Source of the DNA: PFJX01 sp964393825
Lineage (GTDB): Bacteria > Pseudomonadota > Gammaproteobacteria > Burkholderiales > Thiobacillaceae
Length of the DNA: 64,000 nucleotides
Direction: 5' to 3'
NCBI GenBank assembly: GCA_964393825.1
Contig: CAYMUY010000018.1
Location: 1 to 64,000 of the forward strand
The notes under the pieces are model-generated. The model saw only the letters and a list, made by a program, of their open reading frames with translations, ran no database searches and was not told the DNA's origin. The position numbers and the translations under genes are program-made. Below, in pieces: positions 42,690 to 51,061 of the stretch (positions within the stretch are counted from its first letter, which is position 1; each line of letters starts with the position of its first letter).

Positions 42690-44678
42690 ATGGCAACACG
42701 TAACGACCTCGCGAACGCCATCCGCGCTCTGGCGATGGATGCTGTGCAGAAGGCCAACTCCGGCCACCCGGGCGCCCCCATGGGCATGGCGGAAATTTCC
42801 GAAGTGGTCTGGAATCATCATCTGCGCCACAACCCGGCCAATCCCAAGTGGCCCGACCGCGACCGCTTCGTGCTGTCCAACGGTCACGGCTCCATGCTGA
42901 TCTACGCCCTGCTGCACCTGACCGGCTACGACGTCAGCATTGACGACCTGAAGAGCTTCCGCCAGCTGCATTCCCGCACCCCGGGCCATCCCGAGTACGG
43001 CTATACCCCGGGCGTCGAGACCACCACCGGTCCCCTCGGCCAGGGCATCACCAACGCGGTCGGCATGGCGCTGGCCGAGAAGTTGATGGCGCACGAGTTC
43101 AACAAGCCCGGCCTCGACATCGTCAACCACCACACCTACGTGTTCCTGGGTGACGGCTGCATGATGGAAGGCATCTCCCATGAAGCCTGCGCCCTGGCCG
43201 GCACCTGGCACCTGAACAAGCTGATCGCCTTCTGGGACGACAACGGCATCTCCATTGACGGCCACACCGACGGCTGGTTCACCGATGACACCCCGAAGCG
43301 TTTCGAAGCCTATGGCTGGAATGTCATCGCCAATGTCGACGGACATGACGCCGCCGCCGTCGATGCCGCCGTGCAGAAGGCCAAGCAGTCCGCCGACAAA
43401 CCCACCCTGATCTGCTGCAAGACCATCATCGGCAAGGGCTCTCCGAACAAGGAAGGCACCCACGACGTGCACGGCGCCGCCCTCGGCAACGCCGAGATCG
43501 AGGCCACCCGCAAGCACCTCGGCTGGAATCATGAGCCCTTCGTCATTCCCCAGGACGTCTACGACGGCTGGGATGCCAAGACCAAGGGCGAGGGCCTGGA
43601 AAAGCTGTGGAACAACAAGTTCTCCGAGTACGCCGCGCAGTTCCCCGAGCTGGCTGCCGAATTCACCCGACGCATGAACGGCGAGCTGCCCGCCGACTGG
43701 GCCGGGCGTGTCCAGGCCGCGCTGGCCACCACCCTGGAGAAGGCCGAGACCGTCGCCACCCGCAAGGCCAGCCAGCTGGCCATCGAGCGCCTGGTTTCCA
43801 CCCTGCCCGAGCGTGTCGGCGGTTCCGCCGACCTGACCGGCTCCAACCTGACCAACTGGCCGGGCTGCCACCCCCTGCACCGCAACCCGGGCGGCAACTA
43901 CATCTCCTACGGGGTGCGCGAGTTCGGCATGAGCCACATCATGAACGGCATGGCGCTGCACGGCGGCCTGTTCCCGTTCGGCGGCACTTTCCTGATGTTC
44001 TCGGAATACGCCCGTAACGCCCTGCGCATGTCCGCCCTGATGAAGCAGCGCGTGGTTTACGTCTTCACCCACGACTCCATCGGCCTCGGCGAAGACGGCC
44101 CCACCCACCAGCCGGTCGAGCAGACCGCCACCCTGCGCATGATCCCCAACATGACCGTCTGGCGTCCCTGCGACACCACCGAGACCCTGGTCGCCTGGGC
44201 GGCCAGCGTCGAGAAGACGGACGGCCCGAGCTGCCACATCCTGTCGCGTCAGAACCTGCCCTTCGTCAAGCGCAGCGACGCCCAGATCGCCGACATCCGC
44301 AAGGGTGGCTATGTGATCTCCGATTGCGAGGGTAAGCCCGCGGTGGTGCTGATCGCCACCGGTTCCGAAGTGGAACTGGCGATGAAGTCGCAGGAAGCCC
44401 TGAAGGCCGATGGCATTGCCGCCCGCGTGGTGTCCATGCCCTCCACCAACGTGTTCGACAAACAGGACAAGGCCTACAAGGACAGCGTGCTGCTGCCCAC
44501 CGTGCACAAGGTCGCCATCGAAGCCGGCGTTACCGACGGCTGGTGGAAGTACGTCGGCCTGCGCGGCGCCGTGGTCGGCCTCGATCGTTTCGGCGAATCC
44601 GCCCCCGCTCCCCAGTTGTTCAAGGAGTTCGGTTTCACCGTCGAGAACGTGGTCGCCACCGTCAAAGGCATTCTGTAA
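42690..44678 (+). CDS. tkt: Transketolase
   Basis: TPP-dependent enzyme moving two-carbon units in the pentose phosphate and Calvin cycles. The 662-residue protein has HPGAPMGMAEI, DRDRFVLSNGHGSML, GPLGQGITNAVGMA, the TPP motif GDGCMMEGISHEA ... WDDNGISIDG, and the pyrimidine-binding segment VFTHDSIGLGEDGPTHQP. Length is typical. First of five sugar-phosphate genes; in autotrophic betaproteobacteria this is the cbbT position. Confidence 0.96.
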   Translation: MATRNDLANAIRALAMDAVQKANSGHPGAPMGMAEISEVVWNHHLRHNPANPKWPDRDRFVLSNGHGSMLIYALLHLTGYDVSIDDLKSFRQLHSRTPGHPEYGYTPGVETTTGPLGQGITNAVGMALAEKLMAHEFNKPGLDIVNHHTYVFLGDGCMMEGISHEACALAGTWHLNKLIAFWDDNGISIDGHTDGWFTDDTPKRFEAYGWNVIANVDGHDAAAVDAAVQKAKQSADKPTLICCKTIIGKGSPNKEGTHDVHGAALGNAEIEATRKHLGWNHEPFVIPQDVYDGWDAKTKGEGLEKLWNNKFSEYAAQFPELAAEFTRRMNGELPADWAGRVQAALATTLEKAETVATRKASQLAIERLVSTLPERVGGSADLTGSNLTNWPGCHPLHRNPGGNYISYGVREFGMSHIMNGMALHGGLFPFGGTFLMFSEYARNALRMSALMKQRVVYVFTHDSIGLGEDGPTHQPVEQTATLRMIPNMTVWRPCDTTETLVAWAASVEKTDGPSCHILSRQNLPFVKRSDAQIADIRKGGYVISDCEGKPAVVLIATGSEVELAMKSQEALKADGIAARVVSMPSTNVFDKQDKAYKDSVLLPTVHKVAIEAGVTDGWWKYVGLRGAVVGLDRFGESAPAPQLFKEFGFTVENVVATVKGIL

Positions 44679-44753
44679 CCGTCTATTGGATATCCGGGTC
44701 GAGTCAGCCGTCAGGCCGCCCGACCTGTAGTTTTCTTATCAAGGAGATAAAGC

Positions 44754-45752
44754 ATGACTATCAAAGTTGGCATCAATGGTTTTGGCCGTATCGGCCGCAT
44801 GGCTTTCCGCGCCATCGCCAAGGACTTCCCCGGCATCGAAGTGGTCGCCATCAACGACCTGCTCGAGCCCGACTACCTGGCCTACATGCTGAAGTACGAC
44901 TCCGTGCATGGCCGTTTCAACGGTGACATCTCCGTCTCCGGTGGCAACATGGTCGTGAATGGCAAGACCATCCGCCTGACCGCCGAGCGCGACCCCGCCA
45001 ACCTGAAATGGAATGAAGTAGCCGCCGACATCGTCATCGACTGCACCGGCTTCTTCCTGACCACCGAATCCTGCCAGGCCCACATCAAGGCCGGCGCCAA
45101 GAAGGTAGTGCAGTCCGCTCCCTCCAAGGACGCCACCCCGATGTTCGTGTACGGCGTGAACCACACCAAATACGCCGGCGAAGCGATTGTTTCCGCCGCT
45201 TCCTGTACCACCAACTGCCTGGCTCCCGTGGCCAAGGTGCTGAACGACAACTGGGGCATCAAGCGCGGCCTGATGACCACCGTGCACGCCGCCACGGCCA
45301 CCCAGAAAACCGTTGACGGCCCGTCCATGAAAGATTGGCGCGGTGGACGCGGCATCCTGGAAAACATCATTCCCTCCTCCACCGGCGCCGCCAAGGCTGT
45401 CGGCGTGGTACTGCCGGAACTGAAGGGCAAGCTGACCGGCATGGCTTTCCGCGTTCCCACCTCCGACGTCTCCGTGGTCGACCTGACTGTGGAACTGAAC
45501 AAGGAAGCCGCTTACGCCGACATCTGCGCCGCCATGAAGGCCGCCTCCGAAGGCGCCATGAAGGGCGTTCTGGGTTACACCGACGAGAAAGTGGTTTCCA
45601 CCGACTTCGTCGGCAACAGCGCACCTTCCACCTTCGACGCCGAAGCCGGCATCGCCCTCGACAGCACCTTCGTCAAGGTCGTGTCCTGGTACGACAACGA
45701 GTACGGCTACACCTGCAACATGCTGCGTCTGGTCGAGCACGTGTCGAAGTAA
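44754..45752 (+). CDS. gap: Glyceraldehyde-3-phosphate dehydrogenase, type I
   Basis: Interconverts glyceraldehyde-3-P and 1,3-bisphosphoglycerate. The 332-residue protein has GINGFGRIGR, an NAD-type Asp at residue 35 (AINDL), and SAASCTTNCLAPVA with catalytic Cys151. AAGGAG precedes the ATG. The stop is followed by a 23-bp perfect hairpin before pgk. Confidence 0.97.
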   Translation: MTIKVGINGFGRIGRMAFRAIAKDFPGIEVVAINDLLEPDYLAYMLKYDSVHGRFNGDISVSGGNMVVNGKTIRLTAERDPANLKWNEVAADIVIDCTGFFLTTESCQAHIKAGAKKVVQSAPSKDATPMFVYGVNHTKYAGEAIVSAASCTTNCLAPVAKVLNDNWGIKRGLMTTVHAATATQKTVDGPSMKDWRGGRGILENIIPSSTGAAKAVGVVLPELKGKLTGMAFRVPTSDVSVVDLTVELNKEAAYADICAAMKAASEGAMKGVLGYTDEKVVSTDFVGNSAPSTFDAEAGIALDSTFVKVVSWYDNEYGYTCNMLRLVEHVSK

Positions 45753-45763
45753 TTCAGCCACAT

Positions 45764-45813
45764 GGGGCAAGGTGCAAGGGGCAAGGAAAACCTTGCCCCT
45801 TGCACCTTGCCCC
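45764..45813. repeat. Perfect 23-bp hairpin between gap and pgk
   Basis: Left arm 45764-45786 and right arm 45791-45813 are perfectly complementary with loop AAAA. The arm itself contains the direct repeat GGGGCAAGG twice, separated by TGCAA. There is no T tract, so this is more likely an mRNA 3'-end stabiliser or partial attenuator, or a dispersed repeat, than a plain terminator. It lies 11 bases after the gap stop. Confidence 0.85.
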
Positions 45814-45880
45814 CCAACCCCGTGAGCCGTAAGGCCTGAGTCCACTCAACCCTTACCACTTACTTTCCAGGAGTACCGAA

Positions 45881-47065
45881 ATGGCCAAATTCCTCCGCAT
45901 GACCGACCTCGACCTCGCCGGCAAGCGCGTCTTCATCCGCGCCGATCTGAACGTGCCCGTCAAGGAAGGCAAGGTCACTTCCGACGCCCGTATCACCGCC
46001 TCGATGCCCACCATCGAACATGCGATGAAAGCCGGCGCCAAGGTCATGGTGACCTCCCACCTGGGCCGCCCGACCGAGGGTGAGTGGGCGCCCGAAGTCT
46101 CCCTGCAGCCGGTGGCCGATGTCATGGCCGCCAAGCTGGGCCGCCCGGTGCGCCTGATCAAGGACTGGGTCGATGGCGGTTTCGACGTCGCCGAGGGTGA
46201 AGTCGTGCTGCTGGAAAACTGCCGCGTCAACAAGGGCGAGAAGAAGAACGTCGAGGAAACCGCGCGCAAATATGCCGCCCTGTGCGATGTGTTTGTGCTG
46301 GACGCCTTCGGCACCGCCCACCGCGCCCAGGCATCCACCTACGGCATCGCCGAATTCGCGCCGACCGCCTGCGCCGGCATCCTGGTCAGCCAGGAACTGG
46401 AAGCCCTGGACAAGGCACTGGCCAATCCGGCCCGGCCGATGGTCGCCATCGTCGGCGGCTCCAAGGTCTCCACCAAGCTGACCGTGCTCGAAGCCCTCTC
46501 CGAGAAGTGCGAGCAACTGGTGGTCGGCGGCGGCATCGCCAACACCTTCCTGGCCGCCACCGGCAAGAACGTCGGCAAGTCGCTGTGCGAGACCGACCTG
46601 ATCCCCACCGCGCAGGCCCTGATCAGCAAGATGACCGCCCGCGGCGCCACCATCCCCATCGCCGTCGACGTGGTCTGCGGCAAGCAGTTCGACGCCAACG
46701 AGCCCGCCGTCTGCAAGGATGCCGGCGCCGTGGCCGACGACGACATGATCTTCGACATCGGCCCGAAGTCGGCACAGGAACTGGTGGACATCATCATGAA
46801 GGCCGGCACCGTGGTCTGGAACGGCCCGGTCGGCGTGTTCGAATTTGACCAGTTCGGCGCCGGCACCAAGGCCATCGCCATGGCCATCGCCAATACCAAG
46901 GCCTTCACCCTGGCCGGCGGCGGCGACACCATCGCCGCCATCCAGAAGTACGACATCTATGACAAGGTGTCCTACATCTCCACCGCCGGTGGCGCTTTCC
47001 TGGAATATCTGGAGGGCAAGGTGCTGCCCGCCGTGGATATCCTGGAAAAGCGTGCCGCGGGCTGA
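45881..47065 (+). CDS. pgk: Phosphoglycerate kinase
   Basis: Transfers phosphate between 1,3-bisphosphoglycerate and ADP, or the reverse in CO2 fixation. The 394-residue protein has the substrate motif RADLNVPV, SHLGRPTEG, GGSKVSTKL and the C-terminal nucleotide-binding GGGDTIAAI. Length is usual for the bacterial enzyme. TCCAGGAGTACC ahead of the ATG supplies the ribosome site. Confidence 0.97.
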   Translation: MAKFLRMTDLDLAGKRVFIRADLNVPVKEGKVTSDARITASMPTIEHAMKAGAKVMVTSHLGRPTEGEWAPEVSLQPVADVMAAKLGRPVRLIKDWVDGGFDVAEGEVVLLENCRVNKGEKKNVEETARKYAALCDVFVLDAFGTAHRAQASTYGIAEFAPTACAGILVSQELEALDKALANPARPMVAIVGGSKVSTKLTVLEALSEKCEQLVVGGGIANTFLAATGKNVGKSLCETDLIPTAQALISKMTARGATIPIAVDVVCGKQFDANEPAVCKDAGAVADDDMIFDIGPKSAQELVDIIMKAGTVVWNGPVGVFEFDQFGAGTKAIAMAIANTKAFTLAGGGDTIAAIQKYDIYDKVSYISTAGGAFLEYLEGKVLPAVDILEKRAAG

Positions 47066-47068
47066 TCA

Positions 47069-47127
47069 GTAGGAGCGCCGCTCGCGGCGCGAAATGAGTC
47101 AGATCGGCCTGCGAGCAGGCCTCCTAC
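47069..47127. repeat. REP-doublet (REPIN-like) element between pgk and pyk
   Basis: GTAGGAG (47069-47075) and its inverse CTCCTAC (47121-47127) bound a 59-bp element. Inside are two perfect hairpins: GCGCCGC-TC-GCGGCGC (47075-47090) and GGCCTGC-GA-GCAGGCC (47106-47121). Two REP hairpins in opposite orientation with conserved GTAGGAG heads is the REPIN layout. It fills almost the whole 74-base gap. No RAYT transposase is in the window. Confidence 0.7.
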
Positions 47128-47139
47128 ATCGAGAAATAC

Positions 47140-48573
47140 ATGCTACGTAGAACCAAAATCGTCGCCACCCTCGGCCCCGCCTGTTCCGATCCCAAAGTTC
47201 TGGACAAGATGCTGGAGGCCGGGGTGGACGTCGTCCGCCTCAACTTCTCCCACGGTACCGCCGAGGAACACCAGCAGCGTTGCGAACTGGTGCGCTCCCT
47301 GGCCAAGACGCGCGGCCGCGCTGTCGGCGTCCTGGTCGACCTGCAGGGTCCGAAGATCCGCATCGGCAAGTTCAAGGACGGCAAGATCACCCTCAGCCCG
47401 GGCGACCCCTTCATCTTCGACGCCACCTGCAAGCTGGGCGATCAGACCCGGGTCGGCCTCGATTACCCGCAACTGGTCAAGGACGTGGCGCGCGGCGCCA
47501 CCCTGTTGCTGGATGACGGCCGCCTCGAGATGTGGGTGGAGGAGGTCAAGGGCGACGAGGTGTTCTGCAAGGTCGTGCAGGGCGGGGTGCTGTCCAACAA
47601 CAAGGGCATCAACCGCAAGGGTGGCGGCCTGTCCGCCGCCGCGCTGACCGAGAAGGACATCGAGGACATCAAGACCGCCGCCGCGATCAAGGCGGATTAC
47701 CTCGCCGTCTCATTCCCGCGCTGCGCCGCCGACATCCAGCAGGCGCGCGAGATCCTGCACGCCGCCGGCGGCCGCGCCTGGATCGTCGCCAAGATCGAGC
47801 GGGCAGAGGCGATCGAGGAACTCGACGACATCCTCAACGCCTCCGACGCCATCATGGTGGCGCGCGGCGACCTGGGCGTCGAAGTCGGCGACGCCGCCGT
47901 GCCGGCCCTGCAGAAGCGGATGACCAAGGCGGCGCGGGAAAAGAACAAGCTGGTGATCACCGCCACGCAGATGATGGAGTCGATGATCGAGTCCCCGATT
48001 CCGACCCGCGCCGAGGTCTCCGACGTCGCCAACGCGGTTCTGGATGGCACCGACGCCGTGATGCTCTCGGCCGAAACCGCCGCCGGCAAGTATCCGGTGG
48101 AAGCCATCGCCGCGATGAACCGGGTCTGCCTGGAAGCGGAGAAGGAACTGGAACAGACCTTCGGCACGCGGATGCTCGATCACGGCTTCCTGCGCACCGA
48201 CGAGGCGATCGCCATGTCCGCCGCGTTCACCGCCCTGCACCTGAACATCAAGGCGATCGCCGCCATGACCCAGTCCGGCTCCACCGCCCTGTGGATGAGC
48301 CGGATCAGCACACACGTGCCAATCTACGCCTTGACGCCGGAAGTCGAGACCCGTAGAAAGGTGACCCTCTTCCGTGGCGTCTACCCGGTCAACTTCCGTC
48401 CTTCCAGCAACGAGCGCGACCAGTTGCTCGCCGAGGCGGAAGACGAACTGCGGCGACGCGGCGCGGTACGCAACGGCGACCTGATTCTGCTCACCATCGG
48501 TGAACCGATCGGCAAACCCGGCGGCACCAATACCCTGAAAATCGTTCGCGTCGGCGAACGCAAGAAAGCCTGA
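47140..48573 (+). CDS. pyk: Pyruvate kinase
   Basis: Converts phosphoenolpyruvate and ADP to pyruvate and ATP. The 477-residue protein starts MLRRTKIVATLGPAC, and has VRLNFSHG, LVDLQGPKIRIG, IVAKIERAEAIEELD (catalytic Lys and metal ligands), VMVARGDLGVEVG and the K+/domain B elements. C-terminal allosteric-type domain is complete. It lies downstream of the REP element and 22 bases before fba. Confidence 0.96.
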   Translation: MLRRTKIVATLGPACSDPKVLDKMLEAGVDVVRLNFSHGTAEEHQQRCELVRSLAKTRGRAVGVLVDLQGPKIRIGKFKDGKITLSPGDPFIFDATCKLGDQTRVGLDYPQLVKDVARGATLLLDDGRLEMWVEEVKGDEVFCKVVQGGVLSNNKGINRKGGGLSAAALTEKDIEDIKTAAAIKADYLAVSFPRCAADIQQAREILHAAGGRAWIVAKIERAEAIEELDDILNASDAIMVARGDLGVEVGDAAVPALQKRMTKAAREKNKLVITATQMMESMIESPIPTRAEVSDVANAVLDGTDAVMLSAETAAGKYPVEAIAAMNRVCLEAEKELEQTFGTRMLDHGFLRTDEAIAMSAAFTALHLNIKAIAAMTQSGSTALWMSRISTHVPIYALTPEVETRRKVTLFRGVYPVNFRPSSNERDQLLAEAEDELRRRGAVRNGDLILLTIGEPIGKPGGTNTLKIVRVGERKKA

Positions 48574-48595
48574 TCAACCGAATAGGAGAAACACG

Positions 48596-49663
48596 ATGGC
48601 TCTGATTTCCCTGCGTCAACTGCTCGACCATGCCGCCGAAAATGGCTATGGCCTGCCCGCCTTCAACGTCAATAACATGGAGCAAGTCCAGGCCATCATG
48701 CAGGCCGCGGACAAGACCAACAGCCCGGTCATCCTGCAAGGTTCCGCCGGTGCCCGTTCCTATGCTGGCGAGCCCTTCCTGCGCCACCTGATCCTGGCCG
48801 CGATCGAGTCCTACCCGCACATCCCGGTCTGCATGCACCAGGACCACGGCGCTTCCCCCAGCATCTGCTTCCGCTCCATCCAGTCCGGCTTCAGCTCCGT
48901 CATGATGGACGGTTCCCTGGGCACCGACGGCAAGACCCCGTCCACCTATGAGTACAACGTCGACACCACCCGCCACGTGGTCGAACTGGCGCATGCCTGT
49001 GGCGTCTCCGTGGAAGGCGAACTGGGCTGCCTGGGCTCCCTCGAGACCGGCAAGGCCGGCGAGGAAGATGGCCATGGCGCCGAGGGCGTGCTGGATCATT
49101 CCGCCCTGCTGACCGATCCCGACGAGGCGGCCGACTTCGTCAAGAAGACCCACGTCGACGCCCTGGCCATCGCCATCGGCACCTCGCACGGCGCCTACAA
49201 GTTCACCCAGAAGCCCACCGGCAAGGTCCTGCGCATCGACCGCGTCAAGGAAATCCACCAGCGCATTCCCAGCGTCCACCTGGTCATGCACGGCTCCTCC
49301 TCGGTGCCCGAGGACTGGCTCGCGATCATCAACAGCTACGGCGGCGACATGGGCCAGACCTATGGCGTGCCGGTCGAGGAAATCGTCGAGGGCATCAAGA
49401 ACGGCGTGCGCAAGGTGAACATCGACACCGACCTGCGCATGGCCTCCACCGGCGCCATCCGCAAGCACTTGGCGGAGAACAAGTCCAACTTCGACCCGCG
49501 CAAGTTCCTCAAGGAAGCCACCAAGGCGATGAGCGGCATCTGCGCCGCCCGCTACGAAGCCTTCGGCGCCGCCGGCCAGGCCAGCAAGATCACCAAGGCC
49601 TACAGCCTGGAGGACATGCAGAAGCGCTATGACAAGGGCGAGCTGGATCCCAAGGTCAACTGA
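48596..49663 (+). CDS. fba: Class II fructose-bisphosphate aldolase
   Basis: Zinc-dependent aldolase joining dihydroxyacetone phosphate with glyceraldehyde-3-P (or erythrose-4-P in the Calvin cycle). The 355-residue protein has PAFNVNNMEQ, the active-site HQDHGASP (Asp83 and zinc His84), GELGCLGSLE, GTSHGAYKF, and HGSSSVPEDW. AGGAG lies before the ATG. Last gene of the cluster; a strong terminator follows. Confidence 0.97.
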   Translation: MALISLRQLLDHAAENGYGLPAFNVNNMEQVQAIMQAADKTNSPVILQGSAGARSYAGEPFLRHLILAAIESYPHIPVCMHQDHGASPSICFRSIQSGFSSVMMDGSLGTDGKTPSTYEYNVDTTRHVVELAHACGVSVEGELGCLGSLETGKAGEEDGHGAEGVLDHSALLTDPDEAADFVKKTHVDALAIAIGTSHGAYKFTQKPTGKVLRIDRVKEIHQRIPSVHLVMHGSSSVPEDWLAIINSYGGDMGQTYGVPVEEIVEGIKNGVRKVNIDTDLRMASTGAIRKHLAENKSNFDPRKFLKEATKAMSGICAARYEAFGAAGQASKITKAYSLEDMQKRYDKGELDPKVN

Positions 49664-49695
49664 GCACCTGGTCTCCTTTGTTGAGCAGCAGCATG

Positions 49696-49721
49696 AAAGC
49701 GGCCCCCCGGGGCCGCTTTTT
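49696..49721 (+). terminator. Intrinsic terminator of the sugar-phosphate cluster
   Basis: AAAGCGGCCCC (49696-49706), loop CC, GGGGCCGCTTT (49709-49719), continuing T to 49721. The A-rich left arm could let it work on the opposite strand as well. Confidence 0.88.
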
Positions 49722-49742
49722 ACTTGATGCCGGGCCTGAGCC

Positions 49743-50120
49743 ATGCAGTCGGACCTCCCGCTGAAACGCCATGCCCGGATCCTGCTGGCGCTGGACGGCC
49801 GCGTGCTGGACCGCGACATGCTTGCAAAGCTGCCGCGCTGCTGCGTGCAGCTGTCGCCACGCCTGGACATCCTGCTGGTCAATCCGCCGCGTGAACCCAC
49901 GTCGTGTCTGGCCATGCTGCTGCTGCGTCTCGAACACAGCGGGGTCGATTACCACCTGGCCAGTTCGCTGGGCGAGACGGGCGCGGAGGTGCTGCATTAC
50001 CTCAGCCGCCACCGCGGCATCTCGGCGGTCCTCCTGGTGGATCCGGCTCACCTGGATCCCGAGTCCCGACGCCTGATCGAGCTCAAGGGCCACCCGGTCA
50101 TCTTCCTCAGCGAGTGCTGA
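49743..50120 (+). CDS. Hypothetical protein between fba and purC
   Basis: A 125-residue protein of unknown function. It reads as alternating beta and alpha elements: ARILLALDGRVLDRDML, then LDILLVNPPREPTSC, GVDYHLASSLGETGAEVLHYL, AVLLVDPAHLDPE and HPVIFLSEC, which suggests a small Rossmann-like or universal-stress-like fold, but no binding motif is clear. No signal peptide. It begins 22 bases after the fba terminator and ends 51 bases before purC. Confidence 0.65.
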   Translation: MQSDLPLKRHARILLALDGRVLDRDMLAKLPRCCVQLSPRLDILLVNPPREPTSCLAMLLLRLEHSGVDYHLASSLGETGAEVLHYLSRHRGISAVLLVDPAHLDPESRRLIELKGHPVIFLSEC

Positions 50121-50171
50121 GCGGGCCGCGGGTAGAATGCCGTCCTCCGGCCCACATTCACGATCATTGCC

Positions 50172-51053
50172 ATGCCCGAAACGCTCCTCGAATCCACCCT
50201 CCATTCCCTGCCGTTGATCCACAAGGGCAAGGTCCGTGACATCTACGCGATCGACGAGCGGCGGATGTTGATCGTTACCACCGACCGGCTGTCCGCCTTC
50301 GACGTGGTGATGCCGACACCCATCCCGGGCAAGGGCAGGGTGCTGACCGAGGTGGCGGATTTCTGGTTCAGGAAGCTGGAACACATCCTGCCCAACCAGC
50401 TGACCGGTGATGCACCAGAGGAGGTGGTGACGGCGGACGAGCGGGCGCAGGTGAGCGGTCGCGCCATCGTCGTCAAGCGCCTGAAGGCGCTGCCGGTGGA
50501 GGCCATCGTGCGCGGTTATCTGGTGGGCAGCGGCTGGGCGGATTACAAGAAGACCGGCCAGATCTGCGGTCATCCCCTGCCTGACCATATGCAACTGGCC
50601 GACCGCCTGCCCGAGCCATTGTTCACGCCCTCCACCAAGGCCGCCGTTGGTGCCCACGACGAGAATATCGACTACGCGCAATGCCAGCAGTTGCTGGGCA
50701 AGGAACTGGCTGCCCGCGTGCGTGACGCGGCCATCGCCCTGTACCGGGAAGCGGCCGAATACGCCCTGGGGCGCGGCATCATCATCGCCGACACCAAGTT
50801 CGAGTTCGGCCTCGACGAAAACGACACATTGACCCTGATCGACGAGGTCCTGACCCCAGATTCCTCCCGCTTCTGGCCGGTGGACCAGTATCGTGTCGGC
50901 GAAAACCCGCCCAGTTTCGACAAACAATATGTGCGTGACTGGCTGACCGCATCGGGCTGGAACAAGCAGGCGCCCGGCCCTGAATTGCCCGCGGATGTGG
51001 TGGCGAGGACCGCCGAGAAATACGAGGAAGCGCGCCGGCGCTTGCTCGGCTGA
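50172..51053 (+). CDS. purC: Phosphoribosylaminoimidazole-succinocarboxamide synthase
   Basis: Joins CAIR and aspartate (ATP-dependent) in purine synthesis. The 293-residue protein has LIHKGKVRDIYAID (ATP-binding N-terminus), TDRLSAFDVVMPTPIPGKG, EAIVRGYLVGSGWADYK, DTKFEFGLDE and DEVLTPDSSRFWP. Family-typical. No other pur gene is adjacent; purM is at the far end of the window. Convergent with phoR. Confidence 0.96.
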   Translation: MPETLLESTLHSLPLIHKGKVRDIYAIDERRMLIVTTDRLSAFDVVMPTPIPGKGRVLTEVADFWFRKLEHILPNQLTGDAPEEVVTADERAQVSGRAIVVKRLKALPVEAIVRGYLVGSGWADYKKTGQICGHPLPDHMQLADRLPEPLFTPSTKAAVGAHDENIDYAQCQQLLGKELAARVRDAAIALYREAAEYALGRGIIIADTKFEFGLDENDTLTLIDEVLTPDSSRFWPVDQYRVGENPPSFDKQYVRDWLTASGWNKQAPGPELPADVVARTAEKYEEARRRLLG

Positions 51054-51061
51054 ACGCGCGG

